A stretch of DNA of 64,000 nucleotides from Valencia hispanica (lineage: Eukaryota > Chordata > Actinopteri > Cyprinodontiformes > Valenciidae), in assembly GCA_963556495.2 (NCBI GenBank), contig OY747715.1:20354239-20418238 (forward strand). The letters run 5' to 3'. Positions 44,540 to 57,559 of the stretch are shown here, piece after piece. How positions within the stretch are numbered: position 1 is the first letter of the stretch; each line of letters opens with the position of its first letter. A program made the translations under genes and the position numbers. Below the pieces are notes generated by a model that did not search any database, was not told the origin of the DNA, and was given only the letters and a program-made list of their open reading frames with translations.

Positions 44540-46161
44540 ATAAACACTAATTAATAAATAACTTTTTCTGATGGGGAACTGTGGGGAAAACAATAATTTG
44601 TATTAAGCAATATGGAGATTTTTATTCCAAGGAATTGTTTAGAGAGCATATTCCAAATTTGTATGTTTAAGGTCCAAGTAAGTGACGAATATAACACCGA
44701 TTTGGTTCAAAAACCAATTCTAAGAATTAATAAATATTCTCCTTTGGGCATTATGAAGTGCTAAAACACGTTTCTAATTATTATTTCACAGTCTGCTACG
44801 TTTGCCGCTCTGGGTTTGTCTCATAGCTTCAGTGTTATCTCTAGCAGCTTTGCACCAGAAATGCTTTCAAAAACTGCTGAGCAGCACAAAGCATTTTTTA
44901 GCAAGTACAGCTGGATAGCTCTTAACACCAAGAGTTAAATATTTTTATTCTCCCTAAGAAAAAGCAAGCATAATAATATATGAATATGGGATTTATGTAA
45001 ATGAAGTTTCCATGAGAAAAATGCTAATAAAAGACGGCAGAAAATGCACATAGCAGTTTTGTTTCACAGCATGTTTCCGCTGCAACCATAGTGTTCAGGA
45101 AAATCAGCCACTGGGGCTTAAAAATGTTCAAGCTTTGAGAAGTTAGAATAAAAAGTCAAAATACTTGAAGATAGTATTTTTAGTTAATAAATTGACAAAG
45201 TAAAAGCTACTCACAGACTTTACTACTTTAAAATAGTTTTATCTTTCTGTGTAATAACAAAAGGTGACTGAACTATTATGAGAAAAAATAAACAATCTTC
45301 TATCTAAATAGACAAATTTAATTTCTGAAACAGAAAATAAGTTGCAAGGCAAAACCCCTAAAAAAGAACACAAAGGCTCATCAATGTCAACACATCTTGA
45401 TGATCCAGAATACTTTTGAGAATAGATTTTGTGGACTGATAAAACCAAAAATGAACTTTTTGCATAAAACTAACACAGCAATTCAGAAGAAGAACATCAG
45501 TCCTATATTCAAATCCAATGGTGGTGTGAGGATCAGGTGGTTCATTGCTGATCCAGGATTTATACAACTTGCTGTAATTGATGGAATGATTAATACTAAA
45601 ATAGCAAAAGCAGAAGCTGAAAATCTTTTGACATTTAATTAAAAGTTCTAAATGGCAGAGGCATCCCAACAGAACAATTTTGTTGTTTTTTAGGCTGTGA
45701 CTTTGCAAAACCCTGGTGCATCTTGAAACCAGAACATGGTTCATGTGCATTTCTGTAAGAAAAGGGTATAAACAAAGAAATTGTTGGGGTATTATAACTG
45801 GTAATACCCCGTACCTGAGCCATCAATCTTTTTTCTTGTTATAATTACAGATTTAATTTAGTTCTTGGCTTGAATTGCATCCATGCTTTCCCAGCCAGGA
45901 GCACAAATTCTGACAATTAAGGTTGCTGACAAATAAAACTCGAAGGCAAATAACCTTTCCAATTCTTATTGTGTCCTGTGCAAGGAACAAATTAGCCCAC
46001 ATGCATCAGCATGCAGAATCTGGACCTGCTTGTTATTTAGTTCTGTGAGGCAGAGAAATGCAATATCTGCATCATCTGTCAGCAACTTTATTCAGAAGCA
46101 GGAAGCAAATGCAATCTTTGCAGGAACAAAATGCAGTAAAACAACATGCCTGTTTTTATGC

Positions 46162-46267
<106 letters not shown>

Positions 46268-47074
46268 CATTTGATCAATCCCTGCTTTTGAGTCAGTCAT
46301 ACAACCACAAGCCTGCACTGAACATACACACTGCTGGAAGCAACCAATTGCTGTTCTGAGTACAAACGAAAGTGTGAGTATATGTGTGTAAGTGCATTGA
46401 AGGACAAGTCATTTAACAGGTTTATGAAATGGAGAGAGACTGTGCCTCCCTAAGCAGAATAAATGTGGGCTAAGACTGTGCAGTGACTTTTTGTGTGCAA
46501 GCCAGATGCTTGTGTTAGATTATAGAATGGTGTAAATACAGAGAACCCATCTTCAGATGCCCAGCATATAAAAAATATGACAATTCATCGTGTGAAATGA
46601 TTTTAGAGCTTCCTTTTATTGCAAAGGGAGCTTCAAAGAAGATGGTGCATTTTATTGATATCTTTGTGAATGTGTACAGTATTTGATATAATTTTCATAT
46701 TTTCATTTTTTTAATTAATATTATATTTATTAAATGTCATTATCAATATTTAGGGTGCTGAGTAACTGCAGATATTTACCATAAAATTTTAATCATTTTA
46801 TTAATAAGGATATGAAGTGACAGAGCTGTCGTCTGGGGCTGTACCAAAGAAGATTGACATTTTTTGTTCTGATATGTTCACCAATGTGTCTAGGTTGAAG
46901 GTAAGCTAGCTGTGGTCTAAAACATAAACAATAACCAATGGTGGTTACTGCATGAATGGCGCCTTGGGCAAGCCCCTTTTCTGCTGTGTCGCAAGCAATC
47001 AAAATGGAGGAAAACATCTAAATCCTGATTAGATGCAGTGAAGTCCTACACAAAGCACATAAAATTGTCTTCCT

Positions 47075-47126
47075 ATTCTCAGCTGCAAGCAGGAAACACC
47101 ATCTGCTCATTGAATTAACACGGAAT
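47075..47126 (+). repeat. 52-base direct repeat, copy 1
   Basis: ATTCTCAGCTGCAAGCAGGA with AACACCATCTGCTCATTGAA and TTAACACGGAAT is closely repeated at 48455-48506 with a few substitutions. The family is unknown. Confidence 0.75.
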
Positions 47127-48454
47127 AAAAGCAACAGAAAATCTCTTTAATAGGCAGCAGACAAGTATGTATACATTTTATCTGGTGCTTGTGTTTACCC
47201 TATCTGATGCCACCCTGGGCAACTGCCCATGTGGCCAGAATAAAAAACGCCATTGTTGTTGAATCGTTTTTAGTTATTGTATCTGGTTTATTTGTTCAAC
47301 AGTGAGCCAAACCTGAGGATGACTTTAGATTCAGGTGATCATTATGTTCTGTTAACTGAGTGTAAACAACCCCCAGGCTTCTAAAGATTTTCAGCTTGAA
47401 ACAAAAACTCTTCAATAAATTGATGAGTAGCACAAAAGTGAAAATATAGATTTAAGCATCTGAAAAATGAAATAATCGAGCTATAATTGCTGCACGGAAA
47501 GACGCCAAAACACTGAAACATATTTCATGCATAAAGCCTCCAAATGTGCTGAAAGTGATAATGAGCTTGCCTATTGCCTCGTTCCATTCATTTCCATAAT
47601 GTGCAATCAGCACAGCTCTCTGTCCCAACCCCGCAGATAGATGCACCAATCGGCTCTGCTCCACCGCCATGGTGACTGGATTAACGAGCGGCGGCAGAGT
47701 TACTATGGGATGTCAGGATGATAAATGACAAGCTGTCTGGCACCAAATCTGTCTCCTAATCTCAGCTGGAAAACAAAGGACACGGCCGGGAGACAGATGA
47801 GATGAATGAATGTGTGAATGAATCAAACATCATAGGCATGTGTGCGTGTGTGGGTGTACTTTGGAGGAGGGGGTTATTCTAGTTAAGAGGGTTTCAGGAT
47901 GGCATGGATCAACAACATCGACTTAAATGGCAACAGAAGCAGACAGAGATGCACACCCAATAAAGCAATAAAGCTTTCCCTGACATAAACAGTCAAATAG
48001 GGCCAGTATAAGTTTTAAGAGGTCCCATGCAAACTATCATTTGGAGGTCCATTTCTTGTTAAGCCAGTCCAGAGATACTAACCTTCTTTTTACTGACAGT
48101 ATTTTCTCACCCCTATTATAAAAACGTTTTTTGTATAGTGAAGTCCCAGCAACATTTCTGCTATAGGAACATTTTAACCAATGGCATGCGCTTATATGTA
48201 GTTTCCCTGAGTGAGTTTTAATAAAAAATTAAATATGTTAAGGGGTAATATAATCGATGATGTGGACTTTAACAATCCATTGAAATCCAAAACGCTTCTG
48301 GCACAGCTTCACCGACTCCCAAGGTGCACGGAAGGTCAAAATTCAGGTGAGGTGAAGACTCCATCAACAATTGAATTGCTAAGACACAACTTTATCGGTA
48401 GACCGACGTGTTTGGTACACCAACATTGTTTCTTAGCACTTAAATACTCCCCAT

Positions 48455-48506
48455 ATTCTCAGCTGAAAGCAGGAAACACCAACTGTCAATTGAATTAACA
48501 CTGAAT
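48455..48506 (+). repeat. 52-base direct repeat, copy 2
   Basis: ATTCTCAGCTGAAAGCAGGA with AACACCAACTGTCAATTGAA and TTAACACTGAAT, 1380 bases after copy 1. It may be part of a small duplicated block or an unnamed repeat. Confidence 0.75.
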
Positions 48507-49188
48507 TAACATGCAATGCACAGTTAAAAAGGTTTTTAACTGTGAAGATAATGTTAATAACTAACATAAATCCAATTAAACCAGAACAGTTAATAAACAC
48601 AAATCATTTCTAAGCTATGGTTTCCATAATTACTTGGAAGTCCTAAAAACAGATCCATTTCGCACTCATTACTGAATGTTTTTCATTATCCAATTTCCAT
48701 AGTCGGCCATATGTTGTGGAAAGGCTTTCATAGAGGGTAGATGTGGGAAGTAAGCTTCTGAATTAAGGTTCAAAGGAAACCATTTCACATAATATATTTT
48801 TTCAGGTTTTTGACTGCATCAAAGATAAGACCTCCCACCACTTTCTACTCCTAAATGTATCAACAAACAGCATGTAAACTAAGACAAAACTCAAAAATCA
48901 TATAGATTGGGAATATGTTTCAGCGCATAAATTAGGTTAAGCTTAATATGCCTTTATTTTCAGTTGAACCTCTTTAAAGGATAATGCTGTATTTTTTCCT
49001 CTTTGATGTTACTGGGGGGGAAACAGGGACAGACTGATCCCAATATCTCTTTTGCCGACATAACGTTTTTGCATTATTTGTTTTCAGCTGCTGTATTTGT
49101 ACATATGAACGTGAAAACTAATATTTCTTGGGGTCCCTAAGCAGTCACCAAGTTTGCTTTTACCTCAGGCTGGCTCTGCAGTCTCTCA

Positions 49189-49383
<195 letters not shown>

Positions 49384-49650
49384 TTATTTCCCTCAAGAGC
49401 TGGTCCTGAAAACAGACGCCATTCAGAAACAAAAGCAGTATAGGCTGCGTCTCATGCTCGCCGGAACAAGCATAGAGAAATAAGTTTATAAGTAACACAT
49501 ATATTGTCAATTTGTGGAAATGATTACAGGCAGAAATGATTCTGGGTTTGCGATCATTTGGAAAAACATGATGATGGCATGATCTTTGTTTTGGAACATA
49601 CATTCTCTCACCGGCGTTTTAGCAAGGAATTTGATGCGAACGCCACTTAC

Positions 49651-49900
49651 TTCCAGCTGTTCGCAGCTGTTCGTCCTTGTCCGTCCGCCTGCTCTGTGCT
49701 GCGGCAGCGCTGGGAGTGAGTGCGGACCGGAGGATGGAGCTCTGGGGAGCAGGTGAAGCTGGAGGCTGCGCTGCGGTGTCGCAGCTGCTGATGCTGCTGC
49801 TGCTGCTGCTGCTGCTGCGGGAAGGCAACGCTGCGCCGCCGAGGACAAGCTGGATGTCTGGTCAAGCAAAGGCAGCCCAACCCCCTAATCCGAGCACAGC
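49651..49900 (-). other. nsg2: predicted nsg2 non-coding first exon and promoter area
   Basis: This is the only GC-rich, CpG-containing stretch near the nsg2 start. A strong donor, GTAAGT, reads on the minus strand at 49645-49650, 245 bases before the acceptor of the first coding exon. The upstream edge of the exon and the transcription start are not visible, and no clear TATA box was found. This is inferred from position, splice signals and base composition. Confidence 0.55.
49783..49820. repeat. CTG/CAG triplet repeat
   Basis: Eight uninterrupted CTG units lie at 49794-49817, with more impure units just before. On the nsg2 strand this reads as CAG within the predicted 5'UTR. Confidence 0.9.
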
Positions 49901-50968
49901 CTCTTCTCCGTGGAGCTACACCCAGCCGCTGGAGCTGCTGGCCGCTAGAGGGACGTTTCGCCTTTCAATCCCCCAGTCTCGTTTGTTTGGTCAAAGTGGA
50001 AACTGAATTAATGTTGCATTTGACAGCAACTCGTAAATTCCAGCTTCTATGCTGAGAAGGAACGTCTTGAAATGAACGGTAAAACAGCATATTATAGTCG
50101 AGCGAATTCATTTAACTACAGCTAATGTTTAGAAATGAGAAAATATTAATGTTTTAGTAAACAAACTATAAATCTCTAGGCTATTTCAGCAGTCCACAAT
50201 CCACAGAATGGTAGCTGTATTTTTTCAGAATTATGAATAGGGTTAGAATTGTATATGTAGGCTACATATGTATAAAAACGCAATGTTTTTCACGGCACTC
50301 AAACGCAGTCTGTACCAAGAGAGCCGTCCGCTCTACTTTTTGTCTTGCAGTGCCATCTGGTGGTATTTCAGTGTATTACAGAATATACTGACGTGCATTG
50401 AAAGTGCAGGTAATAGCAGACCATGTGCTGATTTACATTGCTTTAAGTATTCATACCCCCTTCAACTTTCTTCTTACTTTTACATTTTACAACCACAAAC
50501 TTTAATTTATTTGATTGGTATCGCATTGGATAGACCAACACAAAGTGAGGCATAATTCTGAAGTAGAAGGAAGGGGATCCATGGTTTTGACGATTTTGTA
50601 GCAAGAAACTGAAATCTGGAAGGTGTGGCATGCATTTTGCAGTTAGGACTCTTTACTCTAATACCCCTAAATAAAAATCAAGTGTTGAAGCGCAAGTGAA
50701 TGTGTTTGTAATTTAATCTCAGTCTAAATAATTCTGCTCCGTGTAGGACTCAGAGGTTTGTTAGAGAAGATCAGTAAACAAACATGAAGACCAATGAACA
50801 CAGCAGCCAGGTCAGGAAGGAAGTTGTGGAGAAGTTTAAAGGAGATTTAGTTAATAAAACAATGTCCCAAGCTTTGAATATCACGCAGAGTATTTCTCAA
50901 TTATCAGCCAAAAATGGAGAAGAGTATAAGTGCAAAGCTAACCAAGATGACAGCAAGGCAATGAGACT

Positions 50969-52318
50969 ATAGAGCACCGGACGTCACGTGACTCTCAGAG
51001 CATAAGCGCCATGTTGGCAGTAAAATGAACGTAGCTGGCTGTGATTTTGCTCCATCGGAGTTTACTCCCCATTTTAAAACGGAAGATATTATTGTCCATA
51101 CCGGGAAACTAAAGAGATTAAACATCTCCGACCCTTGCCATGCCCCTGGGATACTTTTTAAAACTTCAGAAACTGTCAGTGCGGACCTTTTACCAGATCA
51201 GAGATCCTCTCACAACAAACACAGTTTATTTTTAAAGTTGCTGGGGACGATGACCATAAACTTAAGTGTGGTTTGAAGATGGCTGGGGACAATTATTAAT
51301 TATCATATAGGCCGAGTCTATAAAGATTCATCTGTTTCACGTTTATGCACTGCAGTGAATAAACGTGTTGAAAATCACATCTTTATTCCATCAATAAAAG
51401 TTGAAAGTCATAGGCTTACCTGTTTTGTTTTTCAAATGGCACTGAAAACCATCATTAAGATGTTTGCTTGCATGGCTTCATTAAAATCCACATTATAGCA
51501 CACAGAACAATGTTGGTATAAACTCGCCCCAGAAGAATATGTGCAACAATAAAACGTGTTCCCTTCAACACTAACTAGCAATTCAGAGTCCTGCAACAGG
51601 CCAGGTACCAGCGGCAGATCCGCATACGGTTTTTACACCATAAAGTTGTTGAATTAAATTTCAGGGGTCCGGGAGGAAGCTTCTTTAAAATGCCTGGTGT
51701 CACCTGCTAAAGTCCTACTCCGGAGCATCAATTAAAGCATATAAAAGTCGGGAGGGATTTAAATGGACACAATCGGGGTTTGTCATCGGGATCCAGATCT
51801 GGAATCTTCCTGCAAAGGATTGTGTTGTTGTCAGCGGGAGGGAGACCTGTACTGATTTTGGTTACCATGAGCAACGGGCTGTAGTTAGGTTATGTTTGTG
51901 CAACATTTTGTATGTTCATCTCAGGAAATAAAGTATTTTATTTCAAAATAATTTGCTTCACTTAATGATACAAGAGCAGTTATCATACAAACGATATTAA
52001 ATCTGAATTACAGGTGAATCACTCAAAAACCTAAATGAAAAGGCTTCATTTCTGCCTGATCGCTAATCGCGCGTTTCATGACAACCATCCATCGTTTTCT
52101 GCGTTCTGGATCCTTGGGAATCCTATAGAACGCTCTTCCCTTATCCCATCCCCGTCTGTTATGGCATCCTGGGGCGCAACAGGTATCCACTATATTTACC
52201 GTTTCTAAATTCGGGTTAGCTGCTGCAAATAACAACTGCGGGAGACTGCCAAAATGGCGCCCATTTGATTTTAACTGTTGCATGCTGGGAGAAGTGACGT
52301 CAATTCCCGGAGCTCTAT
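50969..52318 (-). mobile_element. THAP-bearing DNA element inside the Tc1 copy
   Basis: The insert has imperfect inverted ends. The left is ATAGAGCACCGGACGTCACG, with GCGCCATGTTGGCAG further in. The right, on the other strand, is ATAGAGCTCCGGGAATTGAC, with GCGCCATTTTGGCAG further in. Joining the flanks restores Tc1 sequence. A minus-strand frame holds half of a THAP domain. THAP domains occur in P-type and some Harbinger-type fish transposons, so the superfamily is open. No clear target duplication is seen. Confidence 0.68.
52070..52181 (-). pseudogene. truncated THAP zinc-finger domain
   Basis: The minus-strand frame at 52023-52397 contains CCAPGCHNRRGWDKGRAFYR and IPKDPERRKRWMVVMKRA. This is the first half of a THAP domain: the C-x(2-4)-C pair, the F-x-IP block and the invariant Trp in RKRW. 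The second half with Cys-x2-His is missing, because the frame runs into unrelated residues and a stop. It therefore cannot fold a full C2CH zinc site as it stands. A splice junction could in principle supply the rest, but none is evident. Confidence 0.7.
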
Positions 52319-52944
52319 TGACGAGAGAAGCAGCCAATAGATCCATGTCAACTCTGGAGGAGTTACCATGGGTAGCAGAAAACATACCCATTAACACACT
52401 GTTCCCATGGTGAAAGATGGTGGAGGCAACATCATGCTGTGGGGATGCATTTCTTCATCAGGAGGCAGAAAAAATGGTTAAGAGTAAATGGGAAGATGCA
52501 TGGAGATACATGCAGGGCAATCCTGGAAGAAAGCCTGTTGGAGGCAGCAAAAAAACATGAAACGGGGGCTGATATTTATCTTGCAGCAGGAGAGCAAATC
52601 TTAATATACAACCAGAGCTGCAGTGGAAGCATATAATGGCATACATTCAAATTTGTGGTTGTAAAGTGACAAAGTGTGAAAAGTCAAAATTATTTTGCGA
52701 AGCACCATCCCTTGGATGCCTTGGTACAGTGTTTGACAGTAACAATACAAAAGAGACTTTGTTCCTGCTATAGGCTGTATATTACCATGGAAAAGTTATG
52801 GGCTGCTTGTGATACTATCTTTTCAAAAATAATTAAACTGTGAAGATGTAAAAGTACAAACATGAGCTGGCAAACCATTCTGAGGTTTCTGAATAAGAAT
52901 TTAAGCATGGTGTTGGTGAACAAAGAGGAGAGCCGTTCACTTGA

Positions 52945-52970
52945 AGAAAAAAAAAAAAAAAAAAAAAAGA
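52945..52970 (+). repeat. poly-A tract
   Basis: A run of about 20 A, not attached to a recognisable retroposed body. Confidence 0.9.
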
Positions 52971-53239
52971 GTATTGATTTCCTTCTTTGAAAAATTGGAC
53001 TTTAGTTGTGTGAATAAAAGCTGAGTAGTCTAGACTCTGTGCTGGCAGAAAATAAGCATTTATTTGGCTGAAAATGATATTGTGGGAAAAGATTTTTGCA
53101 GCTAAAGCATGTAGCCAACTGGTGGCTTTCATTTTATAGTAGATTTTCTTCATTTACATGTATTACTTTTGGTATTTAATGATTCATATGTAAAAATATC
53201 CCATTCCAAAATGTTTTTACACAGGCAGTATTCCTCCAT

Positions 53240-54440
53240 GATTTCAGTGCAGTTTTAGTCAAATTTATCAATCATGAATTTATAGGGTGTGTAAAATCTG
53301 ATAACTATGTTAAATTTAAACAGCCACACTGCATCAAAATACTGGAAATACAGGCCTATATGAACAAAACTGAGATTCACAGTCATGTAGACAAAACCTG
53401 GTATTTACAAGACTGGTGATTCATCTCAATAAGTTTGACTATTACTGGGAAGTTTATTTTAGTAATTTTATTCAAAAAGTGAAACTCATTGTATGGATCT
53501 ATCATGCACAGAGATGTATATTATAAGAATTTGTTTATTATTTTAAGTTTGATGAAACTGGCTTACAATAGAAATTCAAAATTCTGTTTCTCAGATGTTT
53601 AAATATTACATTTGATCAATTAAGAGATAACTTATAAAAAAGGAATAATATGTTATGGCCTAGACAATAAGGGGGAAGACTGCTGACCAGACAATTGTAC
53701 TGAAGAGTCATCGACACCTTCCATAAGTTGAGTAAATCCCGAAAAAGTCATTGCTAAAGCTGCTTCACAGCTAAACATGTTAATGGAAAGTTGAGTGAAA
53801 GGAAAACGTGTGGTAGGAGCCTCCACACACAAATGCATCAAAGACATGGGCTATAAACTGTCAAAATCATTGTCTCAAGCCACTCCTGAACCAGAGTCCA
53901 TGTCAGAAGGACTGGACAGTTGGTAAGTGGTCCAAAGTCCTCTATTATATATTATATTCCTATTAAGGTCAAAAACCACCTGCTTGAGATCCAGTGTGGA
54001 GTTTCCACAATCACTGATCATTTAAGGAACTGTGTCAGCTGTTGGTGTTAATCCACCATGTTTGTCTAAAGTCAAAGGTCAGTGCAATAGTCTACCAGGA
54101 AATTTAAGAGCAATTCATGCTTCTCTCTGCTGATAAGCTTCTGGGTGGTGCTGATTTTATGTTCCAGATGGACTTGGCACCTATCCACATAGCCAAAAAC
54201 ACCAACCATGGTATCACTGCATTTGTTCGGTCAGCAAACTCACCCAGCCTAAATTAGAGAATCTATGGAACATTCAAGAGAAAGATGAAACAGCAGAGTT
54301 AACAATCCCAAAGTGCTAAAGGCTGCAATCAAATTAACCTGAACTGCCTGTAACAACTCATCAGAGCCAAAGGCTGATTACTATTTGAATATTCTCAAAT
54401 ATTAGAGAAAACTGACATAGCACAATTAACCCAAGATAAC
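53240..54440 (+). mobile_element. degenerate Tc1/mariner-type element with transposase remains
   Basis: The left part, TCATCTCAATAAGTTTGACT, resembles the end of a known fish family whose right end is also seen at 6560-6765. Internal pieces follow the order of its transposase gene: GGGGAAGACTGCTGACCAGA, TTAATGGAAAGTTGAGTGAA, AAGCCACTCCTGAACCAGAG and ATGGACTTGGCACCTATCCA, which corresponds to the Asp-containing DLAP block. GAATCTATGGAACATT corresponds to the ENLWG-type Glu block. Deletions and stops are many. It is dead. Confidence 0.75.
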
Positions 54441-54514
54441 ATACAGTAAGCTGGCAAAGTCCTAACAAAGCATAAATAATCAGACCACAACACACACATT
54501 CATCACAGTTAAGA

Positions 54515-54520
54515 TTTATT
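54515..54520 (-). terminator. cpeb4: probable cpeb4 polyadenylation signal
   Basis: AATAAA on the minus strand is followed within about 20-40 bases by GATGAATGTGTGTGTTGTGG, a good GT-rich downstream element. It lies about 5.2 kb after the cpeb4 stop codon, which fits the long 3'UTRs of CPEB4 genes. Nearer signals may also be used. Confidence 0.55.
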
Positions 54521-57500
54521 TCATTCAACATTTCACATTACAAATATTTAAAAATTATGCATACTGTTATAAATAGTTGGCTGCGAACAATTAAATAACA
54601 TTAGATTTTTCTTTTTCATTTCACTAGCACTTCTACAGACCAACTCCTAGAAATATGGACATATCCGTATTACATAACTTAATTAGAAAGGAAAATACAA
54701 AAATAGGAACTTATAAAGTGAAATGACAATAAAAATTAAGGTGGTATCTTAAGTAAAAAATGCTATTAATAAATACAACAACCTTCCCATACACAGTTAA
54801 AAACTATTGAAATCTTGCCATTAAGTAACATCATTAACAGACAAATATTTAAATATTTATTTTCCTTCAGAAAATGTGAACCATATATTGTGGAGCACAA
54901 TATAGCAATTAGTAAAAACTAGACACTTTAACATATTAAAAGCTTCACCTCAAAAATATAACAAAAATCTGATCAAAATTATAAAAATCAATTATACATT
55001 CCAATTAAAAATATACCAATAAACAGCTGAATACATCGTTGACCTAATAATTACAATGCAATCAATCACAGTAGCTTAAAATAAACAAAAAAAGCAAAAT
55101 GAGCACAAAAACCTTTAATGTTTTAAAAATAACTTCAATTATTTATATTAGTACAAATAGTTTGATTTCTTTTCTTTTTTACAAACACCAGCATGAAAAG
55201 GATTACAATAACAGTAGAAAATGACTGTGAAAAACATATTAACATCTTCTTTAATTAAATGTCTGCAATTAAAAATGGCATTAAAGAATTACATTGCAAA
55301 GAGTCTTTCTCTGGAAAAAGGTTCAAAAGAAGTATTGCACATAACAACTTGAATTTAACTTGCAACAATTTACCACATTCAAGTTTTTAAGCCCCCCCCC
55401 TTTCCTCCAGATAGGTCTACGTAAGCTCACCGCGACGCACGGCGGGGATGAGTTCTTAAGTCTTTTCAAAACAGTGTTTCTTTTTGTTTGCATTTTTTTG
55501 TATTTTATTTATGTATTTTTTTTTATTTTTTTAACATGGATGCTCAAAATCCTGTACTGCCGCATTGGATAAAAATTGTTTAGTTTTTTTCACGTTTATT
55601 TCTGTAATGTGCATCCCTGCAGAAGTCTGCGGACAAGGGGAAGCGGGGGGAAAATCGACACGGGGGGAGGGAAGTGGGAGGAGGTGAGCTGAGGTGTCCT
55701 TAACGTAATAGTTGAGAAACATTTGGTGCACACCACAACAATTAATTTTAATATCTAATTCATGTACTTGTCGTTTTCTCTTTTTTTCGTCATGCATGCT
55801 AAGGATTACAATAGGTGCTAGTTGGCAAGTTCAAGAATATATATATGTATATAGATTTTTTTTTTTTTCAAATATTAAAATATCTAAAACACCGAACATC
55901 CATTCTTGTGGTACAAGATTCAGCGTTAAGCGTGAACCAGATTTTGCATTCTCCTCTTTATACGTTATGCTCCACCTATGGAGAGGAAACCAAGACAGGA
56001 GTTACCATTTCCTCCAACTAGTACAGCCAAGTTTGGAGACATTTACATCAATTTGAAATTACAAGTTTTTCTTCTTTTTCTGTTTCCGCCATGCTCAGAT
56101 TGACTGGAGAACATCTATCATACGACCATAAAATAAAAAAAATAAAGAAAAACAGACCAAGAGAGCTTTCCGCTTTGGTCTCTCCTCTGCAGATCTGAAG
56201 TCGCATCAACACAACTGCGCACTCGTAAAGTTGTAAAGATTCCTCAGCAGGGAAATGTATAAAAAGCATAATTGAAAATAATATATATTGAAAGCACTCA
56301 ACTTTTTTTTGTCCTTTTTTTTTCGTAAAATGAAACATCTCCGTATATGCAGATCTCTCAGTAACAAAAGTACAAAAGCTACCTTTCACAATGTGAAAAA
56401 TTGAGGTATTGCAAAAAGGAGTTTCCCCATTTTGTGAAAAATGTGCCTAAAATGAATGTTTGGAAAAGAAGACAAAAAAAGGAAAAAAAGAATATTTAGA
56501 AAAGTAGTGCATAATAAATGTTTTTATGTGCATGACAAAATAATTTAGCTAGAAAACACTGTACCAAAAAATCAGCAGGCCATGTATAAAATAATTTTTT
56601 TTTTCATCTCATTTAAACAGCAAATTCTTCACAAAGTTCTTTTTTTTTACTTCTAAAATGCTCACCCGCAAAACTGATGCTCGGGGCGCAAAACAACACC
56701 CCCCTCCGATATGAGGATTCTCACTAGTGTGTGTTAAATAAATCAAGTTTCGGTACCAACTCCCTGACGTTTAAATGCTCGGCTAGAAGGTCGCCACTGA
56801 GTGACGGAAAACGCCAAAGAAAATGTGAGGATTATTTTCACCTTCGCTGTGGGAATGTGCACTTTAAACTTGCAGAAGTATTTGAGATAAAAAAAAGAAC
56901 ACGAGCCTGACAGAACCGCCTCCGCTTTGAGCTGGGGTCGTTTTGTGTGCGTCTGCAAGCCCTGTTGGGTTTTCCACTGATGGTGTTCACTGTTAAATAT
57001 ATCTGCAGCAACTGCAACGTGTTCAAGGCCAATCTTTGGTTTGTTGTAGTCCACCAGGGCTTGACAGTGAAACAAAACTAGGTCGGAGTGATACATTTAT
57101 GAGCATATAAATTGATAAAAAATAAAAAAAACCTTTAAAGAAATGAGAGAAAACATAAAAATCCAGACAGGAAATGAGCTACAGCATGACCCACTACTGC
57201 ACAGCCATCTTTGGTTCCCATGAGCCACTGGGTACAACCGAACGGGCCTGAAAACTGCATGTGGGTCACGATTGAGTTGTAGTAGTAGTAGAGCACACTG
57301 CAAGAGACTATCTTCATTTATGCTTCTAAAACACTGGATGCTGAGTTGGATTCACTTGGCAGCAAAAAGGAAGGAGGGTTACCCCCCCCCCCCACCCCTC
57401 TGGGAATCGAACGCGTGCTGACGATGTGCAAAGCAGATTAACTCAAACTGCATGCTTCACTGAGCGTCGCTTTCAATCTTGGATGCAAAAGGAGCACTTT

Positions 57501-57559
57501 TGTCATTAAAGACTAGGGAGAATTGCACAAATGGGCTTTAAGGGAACCAGCGGAACCAG

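Larger units (their letters stand above)
50430..52700 (+). mobile_element. Tc1-type element with a nested THAP element
   Basis: The left end, AGTATTCATACCCCCTTCAA with TTTTACAACCACAAACTTTA, and the right end, TTTGTGGTTGTAAAGTGACA then AAGTGTGAAAA, are inverted and typical of an abundant fish Tc1-type family. MKTNEHSSQVRKEVVEKFKG at 50784-50843 is the start of the transposase. Further right, CTCTGGAGGAGTTACCATGG and GATGGTGGAGGCAACATCAT belong to its later part. A 1.35-kb insert at 50969-52318 separates the two halves. The frames are broken. Confidence 0.82.

Noticed and set aside
49677..50006. Plus-strand open frame with a Leu-rich, signal-peptide-like start
   Set aside because: The Leu run is the CTG repeat in one frame. 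No family match, no splice support, and it lies antisense to the predicted nsg2 first exon.
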